Assembly: GCF_003355155.1 (NCBI RefSeq) | Contig: NZ_CP031320.1 | Location: forward strand, 5,943,367-6,007,366 | Direction of reading: 5' to 3' | DNA: 64,000 nucleotides | DNA from: Streptomyces armeniacus | GTDB taxonomy: Bacteria > Actinomycetota > Actinomycetes > Streptomycetales > Streptomycetaceae | Part shown: piece after piece, positions 52,672 through 61,336 of the stretch | Numbering within the stretch: position 1 is the first letter of the stretch | How the letters are laid out: each line of letters begins with the position of its first letter | Notes under the pieces: model-generated | Seen by the model: only the letters and a program-made list of their open reading frames with translations | Databases searched by the model: none | Told to the model about the DNA's origin: nothing | Position numbers and translations under genes: made by a program

Positions 52672-53210
52672 CGGCCCCCGTCACCGTCCCCAGTCCCTTT
52701 CCCGCCGCCCACCGCCGCGGTGTCCTCGTACTTGGCGTCGAGCGCCTCGAACGCGGCGCGCCGCTCCTGGTCGCCCTTGTAGTGGTCGTTGCCCGCCTTC
52801 TCCAGCAGGCCCGCCAGCGTGCCGCATCTACCGCTGACGTCTCCGGTGTAGCGCTTCCAGGAGGTGTTCAGGCTCTGCAGGACGGCGCCGCACTCGAAGT
52901 CGTCCGCCTCGCCGCCGGAGCCGCCGCCCTCTGCGGGCTCCAGCCGGGTCCGTACCTTCTTGATTCCGGAACGCAGCGAACGTACGCCCTCGCCGCCGGC
53001 CGCCCACGCCTTCTGGTCGGACGTCATGCTGCCGGAACTGTCGCCTCCGTCCGCCCAGTCGGGCTTGTCGCCGGCGCCGGCGAGCCGCGTGCCCACGTCG
53101 CCGGAACCGGCTCCGGGACCTCCGGAATCAGCTCGGGGACTTCCGGCTCCGGGTGACGGATCACCGATCAGGTCGTAGATCGCCGAACGCTGGCCGGTCC
53201 CCTCCGCCAT
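52668..53210 (-). CDS. ESX-like helical protein, partner of the DUF1023 hydrolase
   Basis: A 180-residue protein. The first 75 residues are Gly/Ser/Pro-rich. The second half is helical and has the spacing of a WXG-type helical hairpin: SLRSGIKKVRTRLE, then LQSLNTSWKRYTGDVSGRCGTLAGLLEKAG, with Asn-Thr-Ser-Trp in place of WXG. It ends in an acidic Gly-rich tail. It is cotranscribed with, and overlaps, the hydrolase, so it probably acts as a binding partner or export guide. I know no specific family. Confidence 0.7.
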   Translation of the reverse strand: MAEGTGQRSAIYDLIGDPSPGAGSPRADSGGPGAGSGDVGTRLAGAGDKPDWADGGDSSGSMTSDQKAWAAGGEGVRSLRSGIKKVRTRLEPAEGGGSGGEADDFECGAVLQSLNTSWKRYTGDVSGRCGTLAGLLEKAGNDHYKGDQERRAAFEALDAKYEDTAAVGGGKGTGDGDGGR

Positions 53211-53327
53211 GAATCCCCCTCCCGTGGACACACCCGCACGCATTCAACAGCCCCGAACACACTACCGACCAGGCATTACCGTACTTCCGCAGCATGCCCC
53301 TCGGACCCTCACTCCGCGGTTACCGGT

Positions 53328-54062
53328 CTACGGGGTCACTGGCCAGATGTCGGTACGGGCGCGGATCGCCGTGAGCCAGTCGGGGAACTCGCCCAGCAGC
53401 CGGTCGTACAGCTCGGCGTCGGATACGGCGCGCGGGTCGGCACCGGCGTGGAAGAAGCCTGCGTTGTCGACCACGCGCCTGCCCGGGACGGGGAGTTCGT
53501 CGAGCTTGTGCAGGAACGCGAACTCGTTCGCGTCCGGATCGCCGAAGGCGACGAACTGCCAGAACAGCGGCAGCCGCGCCGCCTTGCACAGGTAACGCTC
53601 AGCGGCCGGGCGGCTGGTGGGGCCGCCGTCGGTCTGGAAGACGACCAGCGCGGGGGCGCCGCTGCCCGAGGCGAGGTAGTGGTCGATGACCGCGTCCATC
53701 GCCCAGTGGTAGTTCGTACGGCCCATGTGGCCCAGGTCGCCGTGGAGCTTCTCGATCCGCCCCTCGTAATCGGTCAGCGAGAGGTCTGCGGCGCCGTCGA
53801 CGTCGGTGGAGAAGAACGTGAGCGGCACGGTCCCGTCGTCGTCCAGGTGCGCGGCCAGGCTCAGCACCTGCTCGGCGAGGTGCTGAACGGTGCCGTCGCG
53901 GTAGTACGGGCGCATGGACCCGGAGCGGTCCAGCACCAGGTAGACCGCGGCCCGTTCACCCTCCAGCGCGTGCTTGCGCAGGCTCACGCCGGCGGTCTTG
54001 TAGAGGCTGACGAGTGTGGGAGCCGTCGCCTCCACCTTGGACAGGCTGATCGCGGAAGTCAC
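53328..54062 (-). CDS. VWA domain protein (TerY-like)
   Basis: A 244-residue von Willebrand A domain protein. The metal-ion-dependent adhesion site is intact: DRSGSM near residue 45, a Thr in GRTNYHWAM and an Asp in VVFQTDGGPTS. The protein resembles TerY-type proteins of tellurium-resistance and stress clusters, in which it acts with TerD-like partners, but no ter genes are nearby. The start is a GTG with GGAG nine bases upstream; the longer reading was rejected. Confidence 0.85.
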   Translation of the reverse strand: MTSAISLSKVEATAPTLVSLYKTAGVSLRKHALEGERAAVYLVLDRSGSMRPYYRDGTVQHLAEQVLSLAAHLDDDGTVPLTFFSTDVDGAADLSLTDYEGRIEKLHGDLGHMGRTNYHWAMDAVIDHYLASGSGAPALVVFQTDGGPTSRPAAERYLCKAARLPLFWQFVAFGDPDANEFAFLHKLDELPVPGRRVVDNAGFFHAGADPRAVSDAELYDRLLGEFPDWLTAIRARTDIWPVTP

Positions 54063-54227
54063 GGTGGGCTGCTCCTTGTCACGCGTCTCGGCCACGCGTC
54101 TCTGCACCGCTCAGCGTACGGCCGCCTCTGCCATTACCCCGGACGTAATCGACCGCGTTCCCGCGCTGCGGCAGCGTGGTGCACGTCAACGAGGTTCCGG
54201 CACCACCGCAGTCCCGAGGAGCGCGCC

Positions 54228-54674
54228 ATGACCGCCACGACCGCCCAGTCCCCCGCCGCCACGGCTTCCGTCGCCGACGAGACCCGCCGCGTGGTCCAGG
54301 AGTTCCTGGCCGCCCGGCTGAACGGGGACGGCGAGCGGCTCGTCGCGCTGTTCGCCGACGAGGTGGACTGGCTGCTCGCCGAGAACCCCGGCGTTCCGTG
54401 GATACGGCCGCGCTCCACCGCGGCCGAATGCGCCGCGCAGTCGGAGGAGTTGGCCGAGCACACGGTGCCCGAGGACGCGCGGGCGTCGGTCGACGCGTTC
54501 CTCGTGGACGGCACCGACGCGGTGTTGACGGGTCACCTCTCGGGGACCGTACGGGCGACGGGCAAGTCGTTCGAGGGCCCCTTCGCGCTGCGCCTCACCG
54601 TGGAGGACGGCCGTATCACGCGGCACCACCTGTACGAGAACAGCCTGTCGATCGCGGAGGCGTGCGCGCCGTAA
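54228..54674 (+). CDS. SnoaL-like/NTF2-fold protein
   Basis: A 148-residue protein starting at an ATG with GAGGAG nine bases upstream. The pattern FLAARLNGDGERLVALFADEVDWLL near residues 24-48, VDAFLVDGTDAVLTGHLSGTVRATGKSFEGPFALRL and a final RITRHHLYEN fits the nuclear-transport-factor-2 superfamily of small ketosteroid-isomerase-like proteins. Function ranges from cyclase to binding protein; none can be assigned here. Confidence 0.85.
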   Translation: MTATTAQSPAATASVADETRRVVQEFLAARLNGDGERLVALFADEVDWLLAENPGVPWIRPRSTAAECAAQSEELAEHTVPEDARASVDAFLVDGTDAVLTGHLSGTVRATGKSFEGPFALRLTVEDGRITRHHLYENSLSIAEACAP

Positions 54675-54707
54675 CGACTCGGGGTAACGACTCCGGCCCG
54701 CGCAGCC

Positions 54708-55454
54708 TCACATCCGGGATCTCAGCACGTCGACCTCACAGCCCGGCGCGAACGGGTCGAAGCCGTGCTCGACCAGCCAGCGGACTGCCAGCAGGCTTCG
54801 CAACGACCACCACGCGTGCAGTACATCGAGGTCGATGTCGGTGCCATAGCCGGCGACGACATCGTCAAGGTGCTCCTCGTGTCCGAGCGTGAAGGTGGCC
54901 AGGTCGTGCAGGGCGTCACCCTGGCCCGCCTCGGACCAGTCGATGATGCCCGTCACCTCGTCGCCTTCGACGAAGACGTGCGCGATCTGCAGGTCGCCGT
55001 GCGTGAACGCCGGAGTCCACGGCCGGAGCGCGGCCTCGGCGACCTGGCGGTTGCGGGTGACCAGGTCAGCGGGCAGGAGGCCGTTCGTCACGAGCAACTC
55101 GCACTCGTCGTCGAGTTCCGCCGCCAGCGCGGCGATGCTCCGGCCGGCCTGGCCGGACCGGGGCGGCAGGGGCGCGTCGTGCAGCTCCCGGATGGCGGCA
55201 CCCGCCGCGGCCCACGCCGCCGGCGACCCGGTCGAGGGCCCGCCGAGGCGCCCAAGCGTCGTCCCCGGGAGTGCGGCGATCGCGAGCACGGGCGGCTTGC
55301 GCCACAGGACCTCCGGGGTCGGGACCGGCGCGAGGGCCATCGCCTCGACCTCGACGTCGATACGCGCCTGATCGGCGTCCACCTTCAGGAACACGTCGCC
55401 GACGCGCAGAGTCGCGCGCTCGGAATGGGCGACGACGACTTCGATCTCATCCAT
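54708..55454 (-). CDS. Aminoglycoside phosphotransferase (APH) family protein
   Basis: A 248-residue protein with the APH/choline-kinase fold. The catalytic loop is FTHGDLQIAHVFVEGD near residues 162-177; the metal-binding Asp is in VTGIIDWSEAGQGDALHDLA. The N-terminal lobe is short, with a Lys in VFLKVDAD. The substrate is unknown; drug resistance should not be assumed, because Streptomyces genomes carry many such proteins. A start three codons upstream is possible. Confidence 0.85.
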   Translation of the reverse strand: MDEIEVVVAHSERATLRVGDVFLKVDADQARIDVEVEAMALAPVPTPEVLWRKPPVLAIAALPGTTLGRLGGPSTGSPAAWAAAGAAIRELHDAPLPPRSGQAGRSIAALAAELDDECELLVTNGLLPADLVTRNRQVAEAALRPWTPAFTHGDLQIAHVFVEGDEVTGIIDWSEAGQGDALHDLATFTLGHEEHLDDVVAGYGTDIDLDVLHAWWSLRSLLAVRWLVEHGFDPFAPGCEVDVLRSRM

Positions 55455-55503
55455 GGGCGACAAGTGTCCCGGGGACGATCGCCGACGTCGCCGGGTTTAT
55501 CGA

Positions 55504-55701
55504 TCAGCCGCGCACCGCGTACCGCACGAACCGCGACCAGCTCGCGCCGCTCACCGCGAGCGGCGGACGCGACACATCCTTCGAATCCCGCACACAGACA
55601 GCGTCTTCAGTGACAGCAATCTCGACGCACTCGCCACCCTCGCCGCCGCTGTAGCTGCTCTTGAACCAGTCCAGCGGCGCGCGCTTCTCCGTGCTCGGCA
55701 T
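55504..55701 (-). CDS. DUF397 protein, copy A
   Basis: Sixty-five residues with the DUF397 pattern: LDWFKSSYSGGEGGECVEIA, VCVRDSKDVSRPPLAVS and SWSRFVRYAV. Such proteins accompany XRE regulators in Streptomyces and are thought to bind or antagonise them. It is a tandem duplicate of the neighbouring DUF397 gene; most of the differences lie in the middle of the protein. Confidence 0.9.
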   Translation of the reverse strand: MPSTEKRAPLDWFKSSYSGGEGGECVEIAVTEDAVCVRDSKDVSRPPLAVSGASWSRFVRYAVRG

Positions 55702-55725
55702 ATGAACCCCTTCCAGGCGAGTGGG

Positions 55726-55920
55726 TCAGCCCCGCGCCGTGTACCGCACGAACCGCGACCAACTCGCGCCGCTCACCACAAGCGGCGGACGCGACACATC
55801 CTTCGAATCCCGCACGCATATCGTCCCGTTGGCGGCGGCCACCTCGACGCACTCGCCGCCCTCAGGGCCGCTGTAGCTGCTCTTGAACCAGTCCAGCGCC
55901 GCGCGATTCTCCGTGTTCAT
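55726..55920 (-). CDS. DUF397 protein, copy B
   Basis: Sixty-four residues, very similar to the adjacent copy (LDWFKSSYSG, GGECVEVA, VRDSKDVSRPPL, SWSRFVRY). Its ATG overlaps the stop of the XRE regulator, the usual coupling for this pair. Two copies in a row suggest a recent duplication. Confidence 0.92.
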   Translation of the reverse strand: MNTENRAALDWFKSSYSGPEGGECVEVAAANGTICVRDSKDVSRPPLVVSGASWSRFVRYTARG

Positions 55921-56765
55921 AGCTCTCCCAGCATCTTCTCGATCAAGAGGAGGGACTCTCGTGGCGTGAGCGCCTGCCCTCGGATACTGCCATAGGTCAC
56001 CGCGAGTGCCCGCACCTCGTCAGCCTCCGTCACCACGCGACTCACGTGCTGCACCTCCAGGTACGCGACTTGTGGCTTGCCACGGGGAACTAGCAGCGTA
56101 AACGGGCCGCCCATACCCGAGTGCTCCGTGCTGGCCGATGGCATCACCTGAACCTCAACGCTGCGCATCCGCCCCACCGTGAGGAGACGCTCCAGCTGGG
56201 CCCGTTGCACAGCCTGCCCTCCGAACGCCTGCCGAAGCACCGACTCTTGGACAATCGCGCTCACCATCGGGGGTGGCCACCTGGTGAGCAACTCCTGCCG
56301 ACCGAGTCGCGCAGCGACCCGCTGTTCCACCGTCTCTTCGTCGAAGAGTGGGAGGCGGCTGGTGATCACCGCGCGAGCGTAGGCCTCGGTCTGGAAGATG
56401 CCGGGCACTGCCTGGTTGGCGAAGTAGCAGAGTTCCTCCGCCTCGCGCTCGAGGCGGGCGTAGTCGCGGAACCAGGCCGGGTGCCGCACGCGGGCCTTCG
56501 CCTTCGCGCGTTCCACGTCCGTCTTCGCCGCGCTCAGCAGGCCGCCCGCGCCCAGCAGTTCGTCCACCGCGTCGAGCAGTTCGGGCTGGGACACGCGGCG
56601 GCCCCGTTCGACCGACGAGATCAGGTTCTCGCCGTAGCCCAGCCGGTCGCCCAGTTCGCGCTGGGTGAGTCCGGCCCGTTCCCGTAGCAGTTTGATCTGT
56701 CGTCCCAGGGCGCGGAACAGGTCCACCGCGCCGTCGCCCGCGTCCTCGTCCGTCGGGTCAGCCAT
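55917..56765 (-). CDS. XRE-type regulator with DUF5753-like C-terminal domain
   Basis: A 282-residue regulator. The helix-turn-helix is at residues about 23-75: IKLLRERAGLTQRELGDRL and ENLISSVERGRRVSQPELL. The rest fits the Streptomyces-specific domain (DUF5753): RHPAWFRDYARLEREAEEL, FANQAVPGIFQTEAYARAV and SGMGGPFTLLVP. These proteins work with DUF397 partners, and often with an anti-sigma-like ATPase such as the one encoded divergently at 56918. Targets are unknown. Confidence 0.9.
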   Translation of the reverse strand: MADPTDEDAGDGAVDLFRALGRQIKLLRERAGLTQRELGDRLGYGENLISSVERGRRVSQPELLDAVDELLGAGGLLSAAKTDVERAKAKARVRHPAWFRDYARLEREAEELCYFANQAVPGIFQTEAYARAVITSRLPLFDEETVEQRVAARLGRQELLTRWPPPMVSAIVQESVLRQAFGGQAVQRAQLERLLTVGRMRSVEVQVMPSASTEHSGMGGPFTLLVPRGKPQVAYLEVQHVSRVVTEADEVRALAVTYGSIRGQALTPRESLLLIEKMLGEL

Positions 56766-56917
56766 GCGTTCCACCGCGCCGTTCCGGTCTCCGCCCGTCC
56801 GCCTCCGCACGGTCACGGTCGCCCGCTGGTACGCACGCCCGGTGGGAGGCGGACGGTAGCGCTGCGTACCGGAGTCGTCACTGGTCAGCCTACTGCCAGC
56901 CGGACAGGCTGTGTGAC

Positions 56918-57388
56918 GTGACTCACGAAATCACCACTCCCCGAGCCGCCCCGCCCGCTTCCGCTTCCGGCCGGTTCACGATGCTCTTCTCGTCCACCCG
57001 TCGCGGGGCGCGGCTCGCGCGGCTGCTCGCCGTTGGGCAACTCCGCCAGTGGGACGCCCCGTTCGGCCTCGTCGAGCGTGCCGAGGCCGTTGTCGCCGAG
57101 CTCGCCGCCAATGCCGCGCTGCACGGGCGCGTACCGGGGCGCAGCTTCCGGTTGATGCTCGTATTCGTGCCAACGGCCGGACCGCCCGTACGGCGGCACT
57201 GTCTCCTCCGGATCGAGGTGACCGATGCGTGCGAGACGCGGCACCCGCCGGAGGCCGTACCAGCACCCCGTCCCGGTGACGAGGCCGGGCGCGGCCTCCT
57301 GCTCGTGGAGGCGCTTGCCGAACGGTGGGGTACGGAGCCGTACTTCCCGTCCGGGAAGACGGTGTGGGCGGAGGTCGTGGACGGCTGA
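56918..57388 (+). CDS. ATP-binding protein, anti-sigma-factor-kinase-like (HATPase_c_2)
   Basis: A 156-residue GHKL-fold protein. It shows AEAVVAELAANAALHG, the N-box of this group, and a GRGLLLVEALAERWG G-box. RsbW/SpoIIAB-like members bind sigma factors or their antagonists. It is divergent from the XRE regulator with about 150 bp between starts, a standard Streptomyces arrangement. The GTG at 56918 is the only good start. Confidence 0.88.
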   Translation: MTHEITTPRAAPPASASGRFTMLFSSTRRGARLARLLAVGQLRQWDAPFGLVERAEAVVAELAANAALHGRVPGRSFRLMLVFVPTAGPPVRRHCLLRIEVTDACETRHPPEAVPAPRPGDEAGRGLLLVEALAERWGTEPYFPSGKTVWAEVVDG

Positions 57389-57401
57389 GCGGCGTAAGGC
57401 A

Positions 57402-57438
57402 CCGCCCCCGCCCGGCCCCGAAGGGCGGGCGGGGGCGG
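57402..57438. terminator. Bidirectional hairpin terminator
   Basis: CCGCCCCCGCCC at 57402-57413 pairs with GGGCGGGGGCGG at 57427-57438 around a 13-base loop. It lies between two convergent genes (stops at 57388 and 57478) and can serve both. Confidence 0.8.
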
Positions 57439-57477
57439 AAGCCGACGGGCCAGGGGGCCCAACGGCCCTGGGGCCCG

Positions 57478-58617
57478 TTACGCCGGGTCGATACGGGAGA
57501 TCGTGCCGCCGATGTCGAGCACGTACAGCTCGCGGTCGGGGCCCTCCGCGAACGAGACGACCTCGCCGCCGTTGACGCCGAGGTCGGTCTCGCCGGTGAC
57601 CTTGCCGTTCTCCATCTTCAGGGCGCGTACGGTGCCGTCGCAGTAGTCGCTGAACAGGTACTGGCCCTTGAGGTCCGCGATCTTCTCGCCGCGGTAGACG
57701 TAGCCGCCGGTGACCGAGCAGGCCAGGTCGTCGCGCCCGTACTCGTGGACCGGCGGCACGTGGTTCTCGGGCTCAGTGCCGTCCCGGAAGACGTGGTTGC
57801 CCTCCATCTCGGACCAGCCGTAGTTCTCGCCACCCTTGCTGTCGCCGGGCGCCCAGTCGATCTCCTCCCAGGCGCTCTGGCCGACGTCGCCGATCAGCAT
57901 GTCGCCGGTCTCCGCGTCGAACGAGAAGCGCCAGGGGTTGCGCAGCCCGTACGCCCAGATCTCGCCGCGCGCGTTGGCGTCGCCCGCGAACGGGTTGTCC
58001 TCCGGGATCGCGTACGGGTCGCCGCCGCTGGGGTCGATGCGCAGCATCTTGCCGAGCAGCGTGTCGAGCTTCTGGCCGTTGCCGTGCGGGTCGCCGCCCG
58101 AGCCGCCGTCGCCGAGGGCGACGTAGAGCATGCCGTCCGGGCCGAACGCGATCTGGCCGCCGTTGTGGTTCGCGTACGGCTGCTCCTGGGTGAGGACGGT
58201 GCGCCGGGTGTCCGGCTTGATCTCGCTGCCCTCCATCGCGAACTCGTCGAGCGTGCTGGTGCCTTCCTTGTCGGTGAACATGATGTAGAGGTGCGCGAAG
58301 TCCTTGTCGAACGCGATGCCCAGCAGGCCGCGTTCGCCGTCGACGGTGGTCTCGTCGGAGATGTCGAGGACGGGTTCGCCGAGGCCCTTGTCGTCCAGGA
58401 CCCGTATACGTCCGGCGCGTTCGGTGATCCATACGGTTTCGCCGGGCCCGGCGACGCCTGCGGAGGGGCTCTCCGCGGTGGCCACTTCGCTCAGCGCGAC
58501 TTCCGCTGCGGCCTCGCGCGGGGCGGCGGGCTCGTCGGCGGACGCTGTGGCGAAGGCGAGTGACCCGACGAGGAACAGTGTGCCGATGATCGCCGAGCTT
58601 CTGGTGCGAACTTTCAC
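57478..58617 (-). CDS. PQQ-dependent sugar dehydrogenase family protein, secreted
   Basis: A 379-residue soluble beta-propeller of the glucose/sorbosone dehydrogenase (GSDH) family. It starts at a GTG with GGAGG six bases upstream and has a signal peptide (RSSAIIGTLFLVGSLAFATASA). Family motifs include ITERAGRIRVLD, GERGLLGIAFDKDF, NHNGGQIAFGPDGMLYVALGDG, GLRNPWRFSFD and DVGQSAWEEIDW, which line the cofactor and calcium site. It probably oxidises sugars or related alcohols outside the cell; PQQ dependence is a family statement. The longer reading to 58824 was rejected because it lacks a start signal and covers the divergent promoter region. Confidence 0.9.
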   Translation of the reverse strand: MKVRTRSSAIIGTLFLVGSLAFATASADEPAAPREAAAEVALSEVATAESPSAGVAGPGETVWITERAGRIRVLDDKGLGEPVLDISDETTVDGERGLLGIAFDKDFAHLYIMFTDKEGTSTLDEFAMEGSEIKPDTRRTVLTQEQPYANHNGGQIAFGPDGMLYVALGDGGSGGDPHGNGQKLDTLLGKMLRIDPSGGDPYAIPEDNPFAGDANARGEIWAYGLRNPWRFSFDAETGDMLIGDVGQSAWEEIDWAPGDSKGGENYGWSEMEGNHVFRDGTEPENHVPPVHEYGRDDLACSVTGGYVYRGEKIADLKGQYLFSDYCDGTVRALKMENGKVTGETDLGVNGGEVVSFAEGPDRELYVLDIGGTISRIDPA

Positions 58618-58811
58618 CGTGACCCTCCTGGAGGTGGCGGTCGAAGAGTTCACCCGGCTGCTGGGGGCAGAGTTGGTGTGGGCAACGCCCGTCGCCAGCA
58701 CGCAACCTGGGTGGGGGGATCGTGTGCCACTGGCACGCATGAGGATACTGGGGCGCGGCGCTTTGGCGTAGACCAAAGCCGAGGTTCGAGCGAGGCCATC
58801 CAGGAGAACGA

Positions 58812-59453
58812 ATGAGTGAGTCACCGTCGAATCAGCACGTGACCGGGCCTTCGGCCCCGGAAGAGGCCGGGATCGACGACCTCGAGCACACGCCGGAGGA
58901 GTCGCGCGAAGGGCGGGAGAACGGCCTGCCGCGCTACCGGATCGAACTGGAGAGCAGCGACGAGGGGATCAGGCGGGTGCACCATGTGCACGCGGATTCG
59001 CTGGAGGAGGCCGTGGTGAAGGTCCGCGAGGCGGACCAGTGGCCGAGGAGCGGACCCGGCAGCGACCCCGGCAGGTTCCGGGTGGTGGAGGCCACCGAGG
59101 AGAACGCCTCCAGCGAGGCCCGACAGCAGAGGAACGCGCGCCGGCGCTACCTCAACACCATCGTGGAGGCCGGCCTGACAGCCCTGGGCAAGACCGCTCC
59201 CGAGCGCTCGGATCACGAGTCCTTCGACGTCCTGTGCGACTTCTTCACCCGGGCCGTCACTCTGCCCGGGCACTCCGCCTTTCCCTCGGGGGAAGCGGAG
59301 ACCGACCGTCTGCTGAACACGGACGACGCGGCCACCGTGATGGTCGAGCTCCTCACCACTCATCTCGACCATCACGGCGTGCAGTTGACGCGCACCCCTC
59401 CGATGCAGACCACTCCACCGCAGACCCCTCCGACGCGAACCCTTCCCGAGTAG
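58812..59453 (+). CDS. Hypothetical protein
   Basis: A 213-residue acidic protein starting at an ATG with AGGAG eight bases upstream. Residues 38-95 could form a small beta-alpha fold (YRIELESSDEGIRRVHHVHA, SLEEAVVKVREADQW, GRFRVVEA); the second half is helical (RRRYLNTIVEAGLTALGK, DVLCDFFTRAVTL). The last 25 residues are a Thr/Pro repeat (PPMQTTPPQTPPTRT). No signal peptide. I recognise no family. It converges on the ABC importer operon. Confidence 0.75.
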   Translation: MSESPSNQHVTGPSAPEEAGIDDLEHTPEESREGRENGLPRYRIELESSDEGIRRVHHVHADSLEEAVVKVREADQWPRSGPGSDPGRFRVVEATEENASSEARQQRNARRRYLNTIVEAGLTALGKTAPERSDHESFDVLCDFFTRAVTLPGHSAFPSGEAETDRLLNTDDAATVMVELLTTHLDHHGVQLTRTPPMQTTPPQTPPTRTLPE

Positions 59454-59489
59454 GCACCGGGAGCGCCGCCCACTCCCCGTTGGCGCCGC

Positions 59490-60311
59490 CTACTCCTTCG
59501 TCGAGCCCGTCAGCATGCCCTCGATGAAGCGGCGTTGCAGCGCGATGTAGACGATCACCACCGGCAGCGCGATCAGCACCGAGGCCGCCGCGAGCAGCGC
59601 CGTGTCCGAGCTGTGCTGGCCCTGGAAGAAGGCCAGGCCCAGCGGGACCGTACGGTGTGCCTCGTCGCTGACCATGACGAGCGCCATCAGGAACTCGTTC
59701 CACGTCCACATGAAGACGATCACGACCATCGTGGACAGCGCGGGCCGCCCCATCGGCAGCAGCACGCGCCACAGGACCGTCCAGCTGGACGCGCCGTCGA
59801 TACGGGCCGCCTCCACGACCGCGCGCGAGCTGTTCCGGAAGTACGTCCGCATCCAGAAGACGCCGAACGCGAGCGACTGCGCGGTCTGCGGCAGGATCAA
59901 CGCCCAGTACGTGTCGGTGAGCTCCCAGTACCGCAGGTCGAAGTAGAGCGGGACGAGCACCGCTTCCTGGGGCAGCGTGAGCCCCAGCACGAAGAGGTAG
60001 AACAGCAGGTCCGAGCCGGGGAAGCGCATCGCCCCGAGCCCGTACGCGGCCAGTACGGCCAGCACCGTGGTGACGGCGACGACGGCGACGGCGACGAGCA
60101 CCGAGTTGGTCATGTAGGTGCCGAAGTGGCCGCGGGTCCAGGCCTCGCTGAAATTGCCCCAGTTGAGGCCGTCCGGCAGGGAGAAGCCGGACTCCAGGGA
60201 CGACCGTTTGCCGAAGGCGGACGACAGGATGCCGACCACGGGTGTCAGCGAGATGACGGTGAAGAGGGCCAGGATGCCGTAGGTGAGGAGTCGTTCGGTG
60301 CGGCTGATCAT
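59490..60311 (-). CDS. Sugar ABC transporter permease, MalG-like
   Basis: A 273-residue inner-membrane permease with six membrane segments. The EAA-type loop reads VVEAARIDGASSWTVLWRVLLPMGRPAL, the ATPase contact site. It pairs with the permease upstream, whose stop it overlaps by four bases. No ATP-binding subunit is present in this operon; Streptomyces sugar importers often share the MsiK ATPase. Confidence 0.93.
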   Translation of the reverse strand: MISRTERLLTYGILALFTVISLTPVVGILSSAFGKRSSLESGFSLPDGLNWGNFSEAWTRGHFGTYMTNSVLVAVAVVAVTTVLAVLAAYGLGAMRFPGSDLLFYLFVLGLTLPQEAVLVPLYFDLRYWELTDTYWALILPQTAQSLAFGVFWMRTYFRNSSRAVVEAARIDGASSWTVLWRVLLPMGRPALSTMVVIVFMWTWNEFLMALVMVSDEAHRTVPLGLAFFQGQHSSDTALLAAASVLIALPVVIVYIALQRRFIEGMLTGSTKE

Positions 60312-61336
60312 GACTTGCGGCCCTCCACCAGCCGTGCCACCACTACGGTCAGAACGAAGATCATGACGGTGAGGCCGACGCCCATCGCGGCGGCCGCGCC
60401 GACCTCGTTCACCTCGAACGCCCGCCGGTACACCTCGAAGGCGGGCACCGAGGTGGCGTTGCCCGGTCCGCCGCTGGTGGTGATGTAGATCAGGTCGAAG
60501 TTCCGCAGCCCGGCGACGATGGTGAGGGTCAGCGCGACGGCCACCTCACCGCGCAGGCCGGGCAGCGTGACGGTGAAGAACTCCCGTACGGCGCCCGCCC
60601 CGTCCATCCGCGCCGCCTCGTACAGCTCGCGCGGGATGCGCTGCGCGCCGGCGAGGAACAGTACGAGGCACAGCCCCGTCTCCACCCAGGTGCCGACGAT
60701 GCCGACGGCGGGCAGCGCCCAGGTGTAGTCGCCCAGCCACGAACGGGCGAGGCCGCCCGCGCCGACGGCGTGCAGGACGTCGTTCAGCAGCCCGTCGGGC
60801 GCCAGGATCGACCGCCAGGCGACGCCGACCACCACCATGGCGAGCACCTGCGGCAGGAACAGCACCGTCCGGAAGAACGTCATCCCGCGCACCCGGAACC
60901 GCGACAGCGCCGCCGCCAGCAGCAGCCCGATCGCGACCGGCAGCGCCGCGTAGAACAGCAGCAGCACGAGCGCGTGCACGAACGGGGCGCGCAGCGCGGG
61001 ATCGGTGAACAGCTCGCGGTAGTTGTCGAGTCCGGCCCACGTGGCGACCGTCAGCCCGTCCCAGTCCAGGAACGACAGCCACACGGTCTGCCCCAGCGGG
61101 ATCAGCAGGAACAGCGTGTACAGCACGAGCGCGGGCAGCACGTACAGCATCCCGATCGCGCGCGGCTCGCCGGGCGCGCGGCGGCGGTAGCGGGCGGCGT
61201 ACGCCCGCAGCGCGAGGCGGGCCCGACCCCCGTCGCGGGCCCGCCCCGCGGGCGTGGGGCTCCCGGCGGGCGCGGGGCTTCCGGTGGCCGCAGGGCTTCC
61301 GGTGGCCGCGGGGCTTCCGGCGTGCGGCGCGCTCAC
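60308..61336 (-). CDS. Sugar ABC transporter permease, MalF-like
   Basis: A 342-residue permease with six membrane segments after an N-terminal tail of about 60 residues. The tail is low-complexity, with an Ala-Gly-Ser-Pro repeat (SPAATGSPAATGSPAPAGSP) encoded by a DNA repeat near 61255-61320. The EAA loop is LYEAARMDGAGAVREFFTVTLPGLRGEV. Start and stop overlap its neighbours by four bases each, so the three transporter genes are translationally coupled. Confidence 0.93.
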   Translation of the reverse strand: MSAPHAGSPAATGSPAATGSPAPAGSPTPAGRARDGGRARLALRAYAARYRRRAPGEPRAIGMLYVLPALVLYTLFLLIPLGQTVWLSFLDWDGLTVATWAGLDNYRELFTDPALRAPFVHALVLLLFYAALPVAIGLLLAAALSRFRVRGMTFFRTVLFLPQVLAMVVVGVAWRSILAPDGLLNDVLHAVGAGGLARSWLGDYTWALPAVGIVGTWVETGLCLVLFLAGAQRIPRELYEAARMDGAGAVREFFTVTLPGLRGEVAVALTLTIVAGLRNFDLIYITTSGGPGNATSVPAFEVYRRAFEVNEVGAAAAMGVGLTVMIFVLTVVVARLVEGRKS

